Positions 6,621-16,263 are shown, numbered from the stretch's first letter. The stretch is DNA of 64,000 nucleotides from Pseudoalteromonas sp. R3 (GCF_004014715.1 NZ_CP034834.1:310001-374000); one strand, 5' to 3'. Notes: generated by a model from the letters alone, not told the origin. Numbers and translations: made by a program.

Positions 6621-9600
6621 TTGCATACTTTGCCCGCCACCCGACGGCAGCCAACTTGCTCATGTTGGCCATTATTGTGCTTGGACTGAGTGCATTGCCT
6701 CAGCTAAAGCGAGAAACATTTCCAGAAATTGCGGCCAGTCAGATCCAGGTTAATGTGCCATATCCCGGAGCCAATCCGGAGGAGTCGGAACTGGCATTGT
6801 GCGTACCCCTGGAAGAAGCAATGGACGGGCTCAGCGACATAGAGCAGATCAGCTGTGAAGCGCGCGAAAGCATGGCCAAAATGATAGTCGAAATGCAAGA
6901 AGGTGGTGACATCACCCGGCTGATGTCGGATGTAAAAACCGAAGTAGATGCTATCGATACGTTTCCGGACAAAGCTGAAAGCCCGGTCATTAAGGAGCTT
7001 GGCCGCACTGAGTCTTTGATTACTTTGGCCATCAGCGCAGACTTACCTTCGGCGGAACTCAAAGACTATGCGGAGTCGGTTAAGCATAAATTGCAGCGAT
7101 TACCCGATATCTCTTTGGTAGAAATTGAAGGCTTTTCTGATCGTCAGTTACGTGTTGAGTTGTCTTTATCTTTGCTGCGCCAATATGGGTTGTCCATTAA
7201 TGATGTCGTGAGCCACATTGAACGGCAGAATATCAAGCTACCGGCAGGTAACTTAGAGACCAAAGGTAAAACCCTGCAAATTCGGTTTGACCAGCAAGGG
7301 GTGACGGCCAAAGAGCTGGGCGAACTGGTGATCGCCAGCACTCAGTCTGGCGGGCAGTTAAAGCTGAAAGATCTGGGCCAGATCACTGAAAGGTTTGAAC
7401 TGGATGAGGCGAAAGTTGAGTTTAATGGCAAACCTGCTGCACTGCTGAAAATTAAGAAAACCAAAGCTCAGGATGCACTCGACCTGGTCGAACAAGTGTA
7501 CAACTTTGTTGAGTCAGAGCGTCAGCAACTGCCGGCAGGTATTGAGATGGCATTGACCTCTGACCAGGCCAAAATTGTCTCTGATCGCCTGGCCATGCTA
7601 ACGACCAACTCCTGGCAGGGGTTTTTACTGGTCTTTGCCGTGATGTGGCTGTTTTTCACCTGGCGCTATTCGTTTTGGGTGTCGATGGGGCTGCCTATTT
7701 CCTTTCTTGGTGCATTCTGGCTGATGACCGTGCTGGGCGTGAGCATCAATATGATCTCTATGGTTGGCATGCTCATGGCTATCGGTATTTTGATGGACGA
7801 TGCGATCGTAATTGCCGAGAGTATTGCCAGCCACGTTGAGCGAGGTGAAAGCATTGATGAAGGGGTGATTAAAGGCGTAAAACAAGTGGCGCCTGGCGTA
7901 CTGTCGTCTTTTTTAACCACAGCTTCGGTGTTTGTCGGGTTGGCCTTTATCGCCGGTGATATTGGTCAAATTATGAAAGTGTTTCCGCAAATGTTGCTGG
8001 CGGTGTTGGTGGTGAGTCTGGTCGAGGCATTCCTTATTTTGCCTAATCACCTGTTGCATTCATTGCATAAAAAACAGGATGAGCCGGAATCTGGCTTTAA
8101 AGCACGATTTAATCAGCGCTTTGAACGTTTTCGTACCGAGGTGCTCGTTGAATGGGTTGAGCGGGTGGTAACTTATCGCTATGCGGCTGTTGGTGGTGTG
8201 TTGGCGCTGTTCTTTCTGAGTATTTCTTTGATGGCCGGGGATTTTTAAAGTTCAAAGCGTTCCCCGAGCTGGAAGGTGATATTCTTGAAATGCGACTGCT
8301 GATGCCACAGGGCACGCCGCTATACGAGACCGAGCAACTGGTAGTTCACGCAATAGAAGAGCTCAATACGCTAAATCAGGAATTCACACCCGAGCAACCA
8401 GACCAGCAGGCACTGGTGCAAAATGTGATTGTTGAATACAACAACAATCAGGATGCTGGTGAAGAGGGCACACATGTTGCCACGGTACGTGCCGATTTGC
8501 TCACGGCTGAAACGCGCAATACCAGTCTGTTGGTGCTTCAGGACCGCTGGCGTGACGCAGTTGGCGAAATCCCGGGCGCGCTGGCGCTGGCATTTAAGCA
8601 ACCAGCAGTTGGCCCTGCCGGACGGGCAATCGAAATCCGCCTGTATGGTAACGATCTCGCCATGCTATCGAGTGTTTCGTTTGAAATCCAACAGGCGCTG
8701 GCCGAATACGATGGCGTGCAAAATTTGATGGATGATCTGCGCCCGGGTAAGGAGGAGTGGCTGGTACGTCTGTTGCCGGGGGCTATGTCCTTGGGTGTTG
8801 ATGGGGCAACGATTGCCAATCAGCTCAGAACTGCTTTTTTCGGTCAAAAGGCCGATGAGTTTCAGCGTGGAGACGAGACCATTGAACTGGACGTCCGACT
8901 AAGAAAAGAAGATAAGGCATCCTGGTGGCAGTTGCAGAATTACCCAATCACACTGACCGATGGCAGGCAGATCCCCTTATCGGCAGTGGCAGAGCTGATC
9001 CCTGCCCGGGGCTATGCACGGATTAATCGCTTTGATGGCCAGCGTTCGGTGACCATTATTGGCGATGTCGACGCTGCGATTGCCAATACCGGCGAGATAA
9101 TCGCCGCAGTCGATAAAACCGTGGTCGCCCCTTTACTGGATAAGTATCCGTCACTGTCTGTAAGCTATGAAGGAGAGGTGAAAGAAGGGGGCAGTTCATC
9201 TATCGGCAAGAAGTTCCTGATGGGTCTGGTTGGTGTGTTTATTATTCTGAGTTTTCAGTTCAGAAGTTATATGGAACCTGTGATGGTCATGTTGGGAATT
9301 CCGCTGGCACTGATTGGCGCACTATGGGGACATGTGTTGCTGGGCTACGATTTTACCATTCCCAGCATGATGGGATTTGTATCTCTGGCGGGCATTGTGG
9401 TTAATGACTCTATTTTGCTGGTGACTTATATCAAGGAGCATCAAAAAGAAGGGCTGGATGCCCATCAGGCTGCGGTACAGGCTGCGCGCGAAAGGTTCAG
9501 AGCGGTATTTATCACCACGGCGACCACAGTCGCAGGTATGCTACCTTTGCTGTTGGAAACCAGCTTACAGGCGCAGATCTTACAGCCTCTGGTGGTCAGT

Positions 9601-9726
9601 TTGCTCTTTGGCATTGCGGCTTCGTCATTCCTGGTGTTGTTTATTTTGCCCTGTCTGTACGTGATCCTCGAAGACAGAGGCCTCGCAGCTCAACATCATC
9701 TGAGTGAATCACAGGTAAGAGCTTAG
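6617..9726 (+). pseudogene. RND efflux pump permease, split by a single-base frameshift
   Basis: Two frames together make one RND pump of about 1036 residues: 6617-8248 (N-terminal half, ending ...SLMAGDF) and the continuation to 9726. The break lies at the GGGG run 8237-8240. Adding one G restores the reading ...MAGGFLKFKAFPELEGDILE... straight into the second half. The N-half carries the first porter loops and the helix-4 proton-relay motif (GILMDDAIVIAES). The C-half carries the second porter domain and the last six helices (GIVVNDSILLVTYI). It starts with ATGA overlapping the adaptor stop. It should be inner-membrane and proton-driven, exporting drugs or lipophilic compounds. The indel may be a real mutation or a homopolymer read error; everything else looks intact. 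Confidence 0.9.
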
Positions 9727-9790
9727 GTTGTTCAATTGAGTACCGTACTTGGTACTGGAGGCCAATCTGACAGCGGAATGAGCTCATACG

Positions 9791-9974
9791 CGCTCATCCC
9801 GCACCACTCTTTGTCATCCCGCACTTGATGCGGGATCTACTTACCGGCGGCTCGGTTTGGCAATCTTTACTCAGTAAAAAGCGCACTGCATCTCGTTATC
9901 TGACAGTCAGCATTATTATCTGTAGCACTTGAATTGACTGCCAAATGGTTCCCGGCTCGCGGGCCGGGATGACG
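9791..9974. repeat. Dispersed hairpin repeat element, copy R3
   Basis: It contains the two hairpins 'cccgcacttgatgcggg' and 'cccggctcgcgggccggg' and ends in gggatgacg. It is part of a tandem arrangement with R4: the 64 bases after it (9975-10038) are repeated after R4. Confidence 0.8.
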
Positions 9975-10332
9975 AAAGGAGGTGAACAATTGGGTATTTT
10001 TTTAGCTCAGGCGAGCAAACTTGTATCGAAATATACCCGCAGTCTGTCATTCTGCACAACTCCCTGTCATCACGCACAACTCTCTGTCATCCCGCACAGC
10101 TCTCTGTCATCCCGCACTTGATGCGGGATCTACGAACAGGCAGCGCGGTTTGGCAATTTTTACTCAGTAAAAAGCGTACTGCAGCTCATCATCTGGCACT
10201 CAACGTTATTGTCTGTGGCACTTAAAATTGACTGCCGAATGGTTCCCGGCTCGTTGGCCGGGATGACGAAAGGAGGTGAACAATTGGGTATTTTTTTAGC
10301 TCAGGCGAGCAAACTTGTATCGAAATATACCC
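9975..10332. repeat. Tandem duplication of repeat element plus 64-base flank
   Basis: The segment beginning gaaaggaggtgaacaattgg at 9975 and ending around 10038 (aaatataccc) recurs essentially unchanged at 10269-10332, after R4. The repeat and its right flank were therefore duplicated together. The 9727-10458 intergenic stretch consists mostly of this duplication plus the promoter region of the VOC gene; I see no gene in it. Confidence 0.8.
10046..10268. repeat. Dispersed hairpin repeat element, copy R4 with short-unit expansion
   Basis: It is the same as R3, but the left arm carries extra copies of a roughly 19-base unit (ctgtcatcacgcacaactc, ctgtcatcccgcacagctc, ctgtcatcccgcacttgat). The left hairpin arm thus seems to expand by slippage or unequal exchange. 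It ends in ggatgacg at 10268. Confidence 0.8.
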
Positions 10333-10458
10333 AGTCTGTCATTGATAGCGAAGCAAATTTGATTATAAAAAGTCATTGACCTAAATCTAAGTTGAGGTTT
10401 TATCTTTGCTGGACCTTCAGCGCAATACCGCGTATGAAAAATAAAAAGGATGAAAATT

Positions 10459-10860
10459 ATGAACTTAAATCAGGTAACTTTGAGCGTCAATGATATGGAC
10501 GAAGCGGTTGAGTTTTATCTTAAGCTGGGCTTTACGCAAATCGTAGAAACGCCCCATTATGCGCGCTTTATGTGCCCGCATGGCGATGCTACCTTCTCGT
10601 TATTATTGTCTGAGGACGAGATCCTGCATAACACCACCATTTATTTTGAACATGAAGCGCTGGAGCAGTGGATTGCAATGATAGAGTCTCGTGGCATCAC
10701 TTTGTTACAGGCACCCACCGAAGAGTCATACCTCTGGCGCGAAGCCATTGTGGCAGATCCATCAGGTAATAAAATCAAACTATACTGGGCTGGCGAGAAT
10801 CGCCTTAATCCGCCATGGCGGGTAGAAAAGCGTTACAGCGATCTGTGTAACAGCCTCTGA
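10459..10860 (+). CDS. VOC/glyoxalase-fold protein
   Basis: This 133-residue protein has the vicinal-oxygen-chelate fold: it begins MNLNQVTLSVNDMDEAVEFY, has a central strand pattern, and ends with IVADPSGNKIKLYW, the usual C-terminal VOC signature. The ATG at 10459 sits eight bases after aagga and is preferred over ATG 10450, which overlaps that site. VOC proteins include glyoxalase I, dioxygenases and fosfomycin or bleomycin resistance proteins; nothing here decides between them. The next gene is L-threonine aldolase, 67 bases on, possibly co-transcribed. Confidence 0.85.
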   Translation: MNLNQVTLSVNDMDEAVEFYLKLGFTQIVETPHYARFMCPHGDATFSLLLSEDEILHNTTIYFEHEALEQWIAMIESRGITLLQAPTEESYLWREAIVADPSGNKIKLYWAGENRLNPPWRVEKRYSDLCNSL

Positions 10861-10927
10861 CTTGTATAAAGGATAAAAATGTTTTCTACTGGCGCTTTAG
10901 TTTATCGCTGCAAACAGGAAAACGACA

Positions 10928-11935
10928 ATGATAGATTTCAGATCCGATACCGTAACCAAACCGTGTACAAACATGCTTCAAACTATGCTGGAGGCAGAAG
11001 TTGGGGACGATGTATATGGCGATGACCCGACGGTAAACCAGCTTGAGCAGTTTGCAGCGCAGCGTCACGGGTTCGAAGCGGCGGTGTTTGTGAGTTCCGG
11101 CACACAGGCTAATTTGTTGGCCATTTTGGCACATTGTGAACGCGGCGATGAGTATTTGTGTGGGCAAAGTGCGCATAACTATCGCTATGAAGCGGGTGGT
11201 GCGGCAGTACTGGGGTCAGTGCAGCCGCAACCTGTTGAAAACGAAACCGATGGCAGTTTAGACCTTAAAAAGTTGGCAACGTACATCAAACCGGATGACT
11301 TTCATTTTGCCCGTACCAAGCTGCTGAGCCTGGAAAACACCATTGGTGGTAAAGTTCTCAGCCTCGACTACCTGGCACAGGCACGTGCCTTTTGTGATTT
11401 ACACAAACTACAGCTCCACCTGGACGGCGCTCGCGTCTATAACGCGGCGGTGGCGTTAGAGGTCGACATTCGGGCAATCGCGCAACACTTTGATTCGATG
11501 ACTATTTGTTTGTCGAAAGGTTTAGGTGCGCCAATAGGCTCTTTACTGCTGGGAAGCAGTGAGCTGATTTACAAGGCAAGACGCCTGAGAAAAATGTTGG
11601 GAGGCGGTATGCGTCAGGCGGGAATACTGGCCGCAGCAGGCATGTACGCACTGGAAAATAATGTTGAGCGATTACGTGAAGATCACGACAATGCGCGTTA
11701 TTTAGCTGAGCGGCTCAATGAGGTGGATGGATTCAATACTTCAGCTTATCCGGTGCAAACCAACCTGGTTTATGTGGATGTAGCAAATCAAATCGATATT
11801 CATAAGGTGGCTAAAGATTTGGTTGAGCTGGGGATCCAGATCACGCCAGGCTATCAGGGAATGCGTCTGGTTACGCATCTGGGTGTTAGCCGTGCAGATA
11901 TAGATACCCTAATTGAGGCGCTCAAAACGCAGTAG
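10928..11935 (+). CDS. ltaE: Low-specificity L-threonine aldolase
   Basis: The 335-residue protein is a PLP-dependent fold-type I enzyme that splits L-threonine or L-allo-threonine to glycine and acetaldehyde. The start MIDFRSDTVTKP is the hallmark of the family. The PLP lysine lies in MTICLSKGLGAPIGS (about residue 199), and LHLDGARVYNAA carries the PLP-binding aspartate. The length is normal. A caggaaa ribosome binding site precedes the ATG. It acts in the cytosol in glycine/threonine interconversion. Confidence 0.95.
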   Translation: MIDFRSDTVTKPCTNMLQTMLEAEVGDDVYGDDPTVNQLEQFAAQRHGFEAAVFVSSGTQANLLAILAHCERGDEYLCGQSAHNYRYEAGGAAVLGSVQPQPVENETDGSLDLKKLATYIKPDDFHFARTKLLSLENTIGGKVLSLDYLAQARAFCDLHKLQLHLDGARVYNAAVALEVDIRAIAQHFDSMTICLSKGLGAPIGSLLLGSSELIYKARRLRKMLGGGMRQAGILAAAGMYALENNVERLREDHDNARYLAERLNEVDGFNTSAYPVQTNLVYVDVANQIDIHKVAKDLVELGIQITPGYQGMRLVTHLGVSRADIDTLIEALKTQ

Positions 11936-12016
11936 CTTTCAGGTACCGGGGTGTTGCTTTGTTGATTAGTTGTTTTTATTGTGTTAACAATGGGTTTTAA
12001 TATAAGGAGAATTACA

Positions 12017-12244
12017 ATGAAACTGACACTTAACAAGAAAAAACTCAAAGGTCTGACAGCTGACGAAAAGTCGCTGCCAAACAATATGACTCCAAAAGTA
12101 GCAGGTGGTTACCCGACCGATTTTGCGCCTTTATGCGGACCAACTATGCAACCACATTGTAATACGGCGGTCTTCTATGGTTGCCCGACCAATGGAAACT
12201 GCTATTCAAATGAGTTTATGAACTGCCCCGATCCAAGTATCTGA
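12017..12244 (+). CDS. GG-leader, Cys-rich natural-product-precursor-like peptide
   Basis: This 75-residue peptide starts at ATG 12017 after a very good aaggaga site; longer starts are rejected. Residues 1-31 form a leader-like segment (MKLTLNKKKLKGLT ... VAGG) ending in a double glycine at 30-31. The remaining 44 residues are rich in Cys (40, 48, 56, 62, 70), Thr, Ser, Pro and Asn. The leader pattern with Lx-basic repeats and GG resembles precursors annotated as class I lanthipeptide-like or 'natural product precursor' peptides. No lanthionine synthetase, C39 transporter or other tailoring gene is in the window, so it is an orphan. It is monocistronic, with its own terminator at 12263-12292. 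The five Cys could form disulfides or thioethers. Confidence 0.7.
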   Translation: MKLTLNKKKLKGLTADEKSLPNNMTPKVAGGYPTDFAPLCGPTMQPHCNTAVFYGCPTNGNCYSNEFMNCPDPSI

Positions 12245-12262
12245 TTGTTCAAAAACGTAATA

Positions 12263-12292
12263 ATAAAAGCCAGGACATCCTGGCTTTTATTA
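12263..12292. terminator. Bidirectional intrinsic terminator
   Basis: A perfect hairpin, aaaagccagga-cat-cctggctttt-type, is flanked by A-rich and T-rich sides. It can stop transcription of the peptide gene on the plus strand and of the phytase-like gene, which ends at 12323 on the minus strand. Confidence 0.85.
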
Positions 12293-12322
12293 TTACTGGA
12301 GCTGTGCCACTTCGCTAGTAAG

Positions 12323-13930
12323 TTAATTCGTCACCAGGGTAAGGTTTTCGAATAAATACAGCCGATTACTGTCTACTTGTGTTTTGCCTGTATCCAGGTA
12401 TTTTTGCTCAAGCACACCATTGGTGGACCAGGTAGCAAAGTCGTCATCATTCAGTACACCGAGTCTTGTGTTGTCAATCAGCCACATGCCTTCCAGCTTA
12501 TCGTGTGGATAGCTAACCTGATCAATCAGATCGAGCACCAGAGATTTAGTGACAGGTACAATCCCAGCGTCACTCAGGGCTTCCCAGCCTTGCTCCATGA
12601 CCACCTCTTCCAGTGTTTTGCCTGAAATAACCAAACCGAGTGCGTCATCTTGCACTATCAACGGCGATGAAGCGATGGCTTCCAGATTGGTTGCGTCGCT
12701 CAGGTTGATTTTGTAGATGCGCTTCATGGCGTCCGGATTGGTGCCATAAAATGCACCGTCTCGCTCAATAACTAAAAATTCTGAGTCAGACAATGCGACA
12801 ATACCAGAATTTGAGTTCTGATTTTTTTCCTGCTTATACAGGTATTGTCCCACGGCTTTGGTTTCCAGGTTGATGGTGACAATACGAACGATATCCAAAT
12901 CTTTTACAGTTTTGGATGGATTGTACAGAGTAGATTGCATTATACCTACCAGCGTTTTCTCATCCGGCGTGATAGCCAGGCCTTCCATACCGCGATTGGC
13001 ACGTCGGTTGGCGAATTCAGCTGGCAGGTGTAGTGCGACCCGGTTATCTTCTGCGAACGCGTTAATTCTGGCCAGTTCAACGCCGTTGGCATCAAAGTGA
13101 ACAATATGCGGGCCATATTCATCACTGACCCAAAAACTGCCATCCTTTAAGGCAACCAGACCCTCACCGTCAAGGCCATAGTCGTCTAGTTTAAGCGGGT
13201 TGTCCTGCTCATGATATGGCTGAGCGTTGTCGACTAAAATAGGTGCACCTTCTGCTGTATAAGGCGTTTCTCCTGTGCCCCCAAGGTCTGAGCTATTGGG
13301 CAGACCTGTAATCGGCGTGCCATCCGGGCGCTTGAGCAAAATCTCTTTTAATTTGATCACGCGACCATCTTGTTGTAATTCAAATAAGCCGATGCGGGGC
13401 GTATAGTCAGGTGTCGGAAACTTCTTACCTTTTCCGTACTCTCCTGTATAAGTGGCATTGGGCCCGCGGTCTGTCAAAGCATAAAACTGTGTATTGTTGG
13501 TAGGGTGGGCAACCATATCTGAACCATAGCCGCCGTTACGGATTTCGAAAGTGCTACCAGCAATATCGCCATTTTGCAGATCGCTGCGCAGAGCGGTATG
13601 AGGCAACGCAAACCCTTGCGTTGAAAGCGCAGAAGGTTGGCACACATAATTGGTCTGGGTGATTTCCGCGTCACTGAGTTGGTTATCACTGTCCTTGTCA
13701 ACGCCAGAATGCAGTGCTACACCTCCAAAATAGCATTGGGTATCGCCCATAGGCAGGGAAACCTGAGTTAGCAGGCTGGTTAATCCTTTCGCACCGTTAT
13801 TGCCATTTACGCCGTTGACGCCATCTTCACCATTTGTACCTGTTTGCCCGTCTTTACCATTGTCGCCATCGCAGGCCGCAAGGGCAAAAATCACTGATAA
13901 AGCCAGCAGGCTTTTAGTACCACGTTTCAT
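12323..13930 (-). CDS. Lipoprotein with esterase-like/phytase-like propeller domain and collagen-like N-terminus
   Basis: The 535-residue protein has a lipoprotein signal (SVIFALAAC, Cys20). A run of nine Gly-Xaa-Xaa triplets (about residues 22-49) then acts as a collagen-like or flexible spacer. The rest is an 'esterase-like activity of phytase' type beta-propeller domain: FALTDRGPN-type motif, GLDGEGLVALKDGSFWVSDEYGP, NRGMEGLAITPDEKTL, YPHDKLEGMWLIDN. Such proteins are periplasmic or surface-anchored and usually linked to phosphate ester or related hydrolysis; the substrate is unknown. It is transcribed alone on the minus strand. Confidence 0.85.
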   Translation of the reverse strand: MKRGTKSLLALSVIFALAACDGDNGKDGQTGTNGEDGVNGVNGNNGAKGLTSLLTQVSLPMGDTQCYFGGVALHSGVDKDSDNQLSDAEITQTNYVCQPSALSTQGFALPHTALRSDLQNGDIAGSTFEIRNGGYGSDMVAHPTNNTQFYALTDRGPNATYTGEYGKGKKFPTPDYTPRIGLFELQQDGRVIKLKEILLKRPDGTPITGLPNSSDLGGTGETPYTAEGAPILVDNAQPYHEQDNPLKLDDYGLDGEGLVALKDGSFWVSDEYGPHIVHFDANGVELARINAFAEDNRVALHLPAEFANRRANRGMEGLAITPDEKTLVGIMQSTLYNPSKTVKDLDIVRIVTINLETKAVGQYLYKQEKNQNSNSGIVALSDSEFLVIERDGAFYGTNPDAMKRIYKINLSDATNLEAIASSPLIVQDDALGLVISGKTLEEVVMEQGWEALSDAGIVPVTKSLVLDLIDQVSYPHDKLEGMWLIDNTRLGVLNDDDFATWSTNGVLEQKYLDTGKTQVDSNRLYLFENLTLVTN

Positions 13931-14207
13931 TGTTGAGTCCTTTTGTTATTGTGCTCAGAGTCCGCAAACTCTGACTGATTGAGTATTGGTGCAAATAAGA
14001 AACAATCTAAACGGGTACAATAACGAAATGATGACAAAGCTTAGCCAAGTGAACTGGCACAATTGAGATATATTTGCCGAGCGGGTGATTCAGGTATGCC
14101 GAATATGTCACAGGTATTGTTTAACCTGCGGCTGATAAAAAGCTGCACTACCATGGTTATTTGTGAGAGTCTGGCAATATCAGAACAAACACAATGGGAT
14201 AACAGCA

Positions 14208-14903
14208 ATGAAGACAATCGGACTGATAGGCGGTATGAGTTGGGAGTCAACGTTAAGCTATTACACTTTGCTGAATGAAGGGGTAAAAGCACAGCTGGGC
14301 GGCTTACATTCGGCCAAAATTGTTTTGGTCAGTGTTGATTTTGCAGAGATAGAAGCGCAGCAGCATAAAGGTGACTGGCAAGGAGCAGCTGAGTTATTGG
14401 CGCGAGCAGCGCAGTCTGTCGAAGCTGCGGGGGCTGACTTTGTATTGATATGCACCAACACAATGCACAAAGTTGCAGACGAGGTTCAGCAAGCCATTTC
14501 CGTCCCTTTGTTACATATAGCCGATGCAACAGGGCAGGCACTGGTAAGAGATAACATAAAGAAAGTTGGGCTTCTCGGTACACGTTTTACGATGCAGGAG
14601 GCCTTTTATCGTCAGCGTCTGGAAGAAAAATACGCTCTGGAAGTCTGTGTGCCAGATAGTGCCGACCAGCAGCGCGTTCATGATGTGATTTATCAGGAAC
14701 TGTGCCTGGGTAAAATTAATGACAGCTCACGGAACGATTATTTAAAAATCATAGCGGCACTGAAAGCAGCCGGTGCCGAAGCGGTTATTTTGGGTTGTAC
14801 TGAAATAGCATTGCTCATTGGCGACGCTGATCTGGATATACCCCTTTACGATACCACGAGTCTGCATGTACAAAGCGCGCTTAAATCATCGCTTGCATCG
14901 TAA
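14208..14903 (+). CDS. Aspartate/glutamate racemase family protein
   Basis: The 231-residue cytosolic protein is of the PLP-independent Asp/Glu/hydantoin racemase superfamily, close to YgeA/RacD types. Both catalytic cysteines are in their usual settings: LICTNTMHK (about residue 82) and ILGCTEIALL (about residue 190). The N-terminal KTIGLIGGMSWEST is typical. The ATG at 14208 is chosen because homologues start at this point and the 15-residue extension from 14163 looks random. It would interconvert L- and D-aspartate, glutamate or a related amino acid. The gene for a dioxygenase-like protein follows 119 bases later. Confidence 0.9.
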   Translation: MKTIGLIGGMSWESTLSYYTLLNEGVKAQLGGLHSAKIVLVSVDFAEIEAQQHKGDWQGAAELLARAAQSVEAAGADFVLICTNTMHKVADEVQQAISVPLLHIADATGQALVRDNIKKVGLLGTRFTMQEAFYRQRLEEKYALEVCVPDSADQQRVHDVIYQELCLGKINDSSRNDYLKIIAALKAAGAEAVILGCTEIALLIGDADLDIPLYDTTSLHVQSALKSSLAS

Positions 14904-15022
14904 CAGTCATTGTCTGGTGGCGTAAAAACGTGAGCATATCGGCGTAACACAGCGTAATTGCTATTTTAATGACAATAGGCAATGCTAAGTTATTGGTTAT
15001 AAGACAAAGAAAGAGTCAGGTT

Positions 15023-15931
15023 ATGGCATCAATAGAAAAACAAAAGCTGGGCTTTTATGAGCAAAATGGGTTTGTTCGCTTTGAACAAGCGTTGTCAAAA
15101 GACTTGTTACAGCGTCTGAGGGATTTGTCCGTCAAATTGGAAGCGTCGGCAAAGGAAGATTTGGCAAAAGGGGCATTGCGTAATCAGTACTATATATCTA
15201 CTGAATCAGGCGAGCCAAAACTGTTTCGTTACAACGACCTGTTGTTTGATGACCCTGAACTCATCATAGACTTGCTTGCCAGCCCAACTATGATGGCGAT
15301 TTGTGAGCAAATGGTTGGAGAGGGCTGTGTGCCTATGCAGCTTGATTTGGTATACAAGTATCAGCACCCTCATCCACATATTTCCTGGCATCACGGCGCA
15401 CCACACCCGAGGAATTATCCCTATCTGAATGTTGGCGTATATCTGGATGATGCTGATCTTGATGATGGCTGTTTGCGTTATATCCCGGACTCGCAACATG
15501 AGATTTTAGATATCTATGAGCTTTCAACTCAGTATGGCTGGAATATTCCCGGCGTAGTACAACAACCTGCGAAGGCGGGTGATATTTTGGTGCAGGATAT
15601 GATGATCCTGCATAGCTCTGAGCCGAAAAGAAGTGAAGGACCGCGACGCACCATCTATATCGAGTTACGGCCTGTTGAAGGCATTGCAGAGAGTGAAAAG
15701 CAATCTGCACAATGGGCTGAACTCAGAAAGCAATGGATGGCGCATGTGGTCCAGGCGGCAGAGCCGGAAGATGTGCCAGCAGGCTGGCTGGATTATTATG
15801 GTAAACCTGAACATGACCTGGCAACTCTGGTCAAGTTGATTGAAGAAAAATGGGAGCCAGCTATCCCTGCTGTGTGGTCTCAAAAAAATGTTGAACATCC
15901 GGACTATCCAACTCCGGCAGACTTACGCTGA
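15023..15931 (+). CDS. Phytanoyl-CoA dioxygenase (PhyH)-family protein with HxG instead of HxD
   Basis: This 302-residue double-stranded beta-helix protein is of the Fe(II)/2-oxoglutarate PhyH family. The core signature DDADLDDGCLRYIPDSQH corresponds to the usual LDDAT.ENGCLRV.PGSH. The metal site would be His123 and His197 (MILHSSEP), with the 2-oxoglutarate arginine in GPRRTIY. At the expected W-H-x-D motif the protein reads SWHHGAPHP (residues 121-129), so the carboxylate ligand is replaced by glycine. This HxG/HxA change is known from Fe/2OG halogenases such as SyrB2 and WelO5. The function could be halogenation, altered hydroxylation or loss of activity. ATG 15023 fits the family N-terminus. 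It follows the racemase gene in the same direction. Confidence 0.8.
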   Translation: MASIEKQKLGFYEQNGFVRFEQALSKDLLQRLRDLSVKLEASAKEDLAKGALRNQYYISTESGEPKLFRYNDLLFDDPELIIDLLASPTMMAICEQMVGEGCVPMQLDLVYKYQHPHPHISWHHGAPHPRNYPYLNVGVYLDDADLDDGCLRYIPDSQHEILDIYELSTQYGWNIPGVVQQPAKAGDILVQDMMILHSSEPKRSEGPRRTIYIELRPVEGIAESEKQSAQWAELRKQWMAHVVQAAEPEDVPAGWLDYYGKPEHDLATLVKLIEEKWEPAIPAVWSQKNVEHPDYPTPADLR

Positions 15932-16263
15932 TAGCCCTGCGCTCTAATCAATCACCCTTGCTCGAGGTTGGCAAAGATGCAATGTGTTTGTGCTAACCTC
16001 CTGATTTCACCTGGCGTGATAATCCTGACACATTACCCTTGTTCAACTCCCAAACAATCAATGTAACGAGTAAGTTATCTTTTTTGCTTTCCACAGAAGC
16101 CATTTCTTCAGGCACATTTGATGAATTTATATACTGCAAATAGAGTTTAAACTCACTAATTATTCTTATTTTTATGATTTGCGTGAATTTTTTATGTTTT
16201 TATTAAAGATTTCATATTTCAATTGTGTGACAATGATGCGGCTAAATTAATTAAGGAGTAATT
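15932..16263. other. Intergenic region upstream of phospholipase gene
   Basis: The 332 bases contain no convincing open frame. The last 120 bases are AT-rich and likely hold the promoter of the phospholipase gene, whose ATG at 16264 follows a clear aaggagta site. Confidence 0.5.

Noticed and set aside
8237..8290. Programmed frameshifting in the RND pump
   Set aside because: No slippery heptamer followed by a stimulatory structure, and RND pumps are not known to use recoding; a missing base explains it better.
907..10268. CRISPR array
   Set aside because: The repeats are few, long, unevenly spaced and hairpin-rich, and no cas genes are present.
10879..11030. Short frame with aaaggata site starting before ltaE
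   Set aside because: It runs out of frame into the ltaE coding region and has no family features; the site may be chance or part of the intergenic leader.
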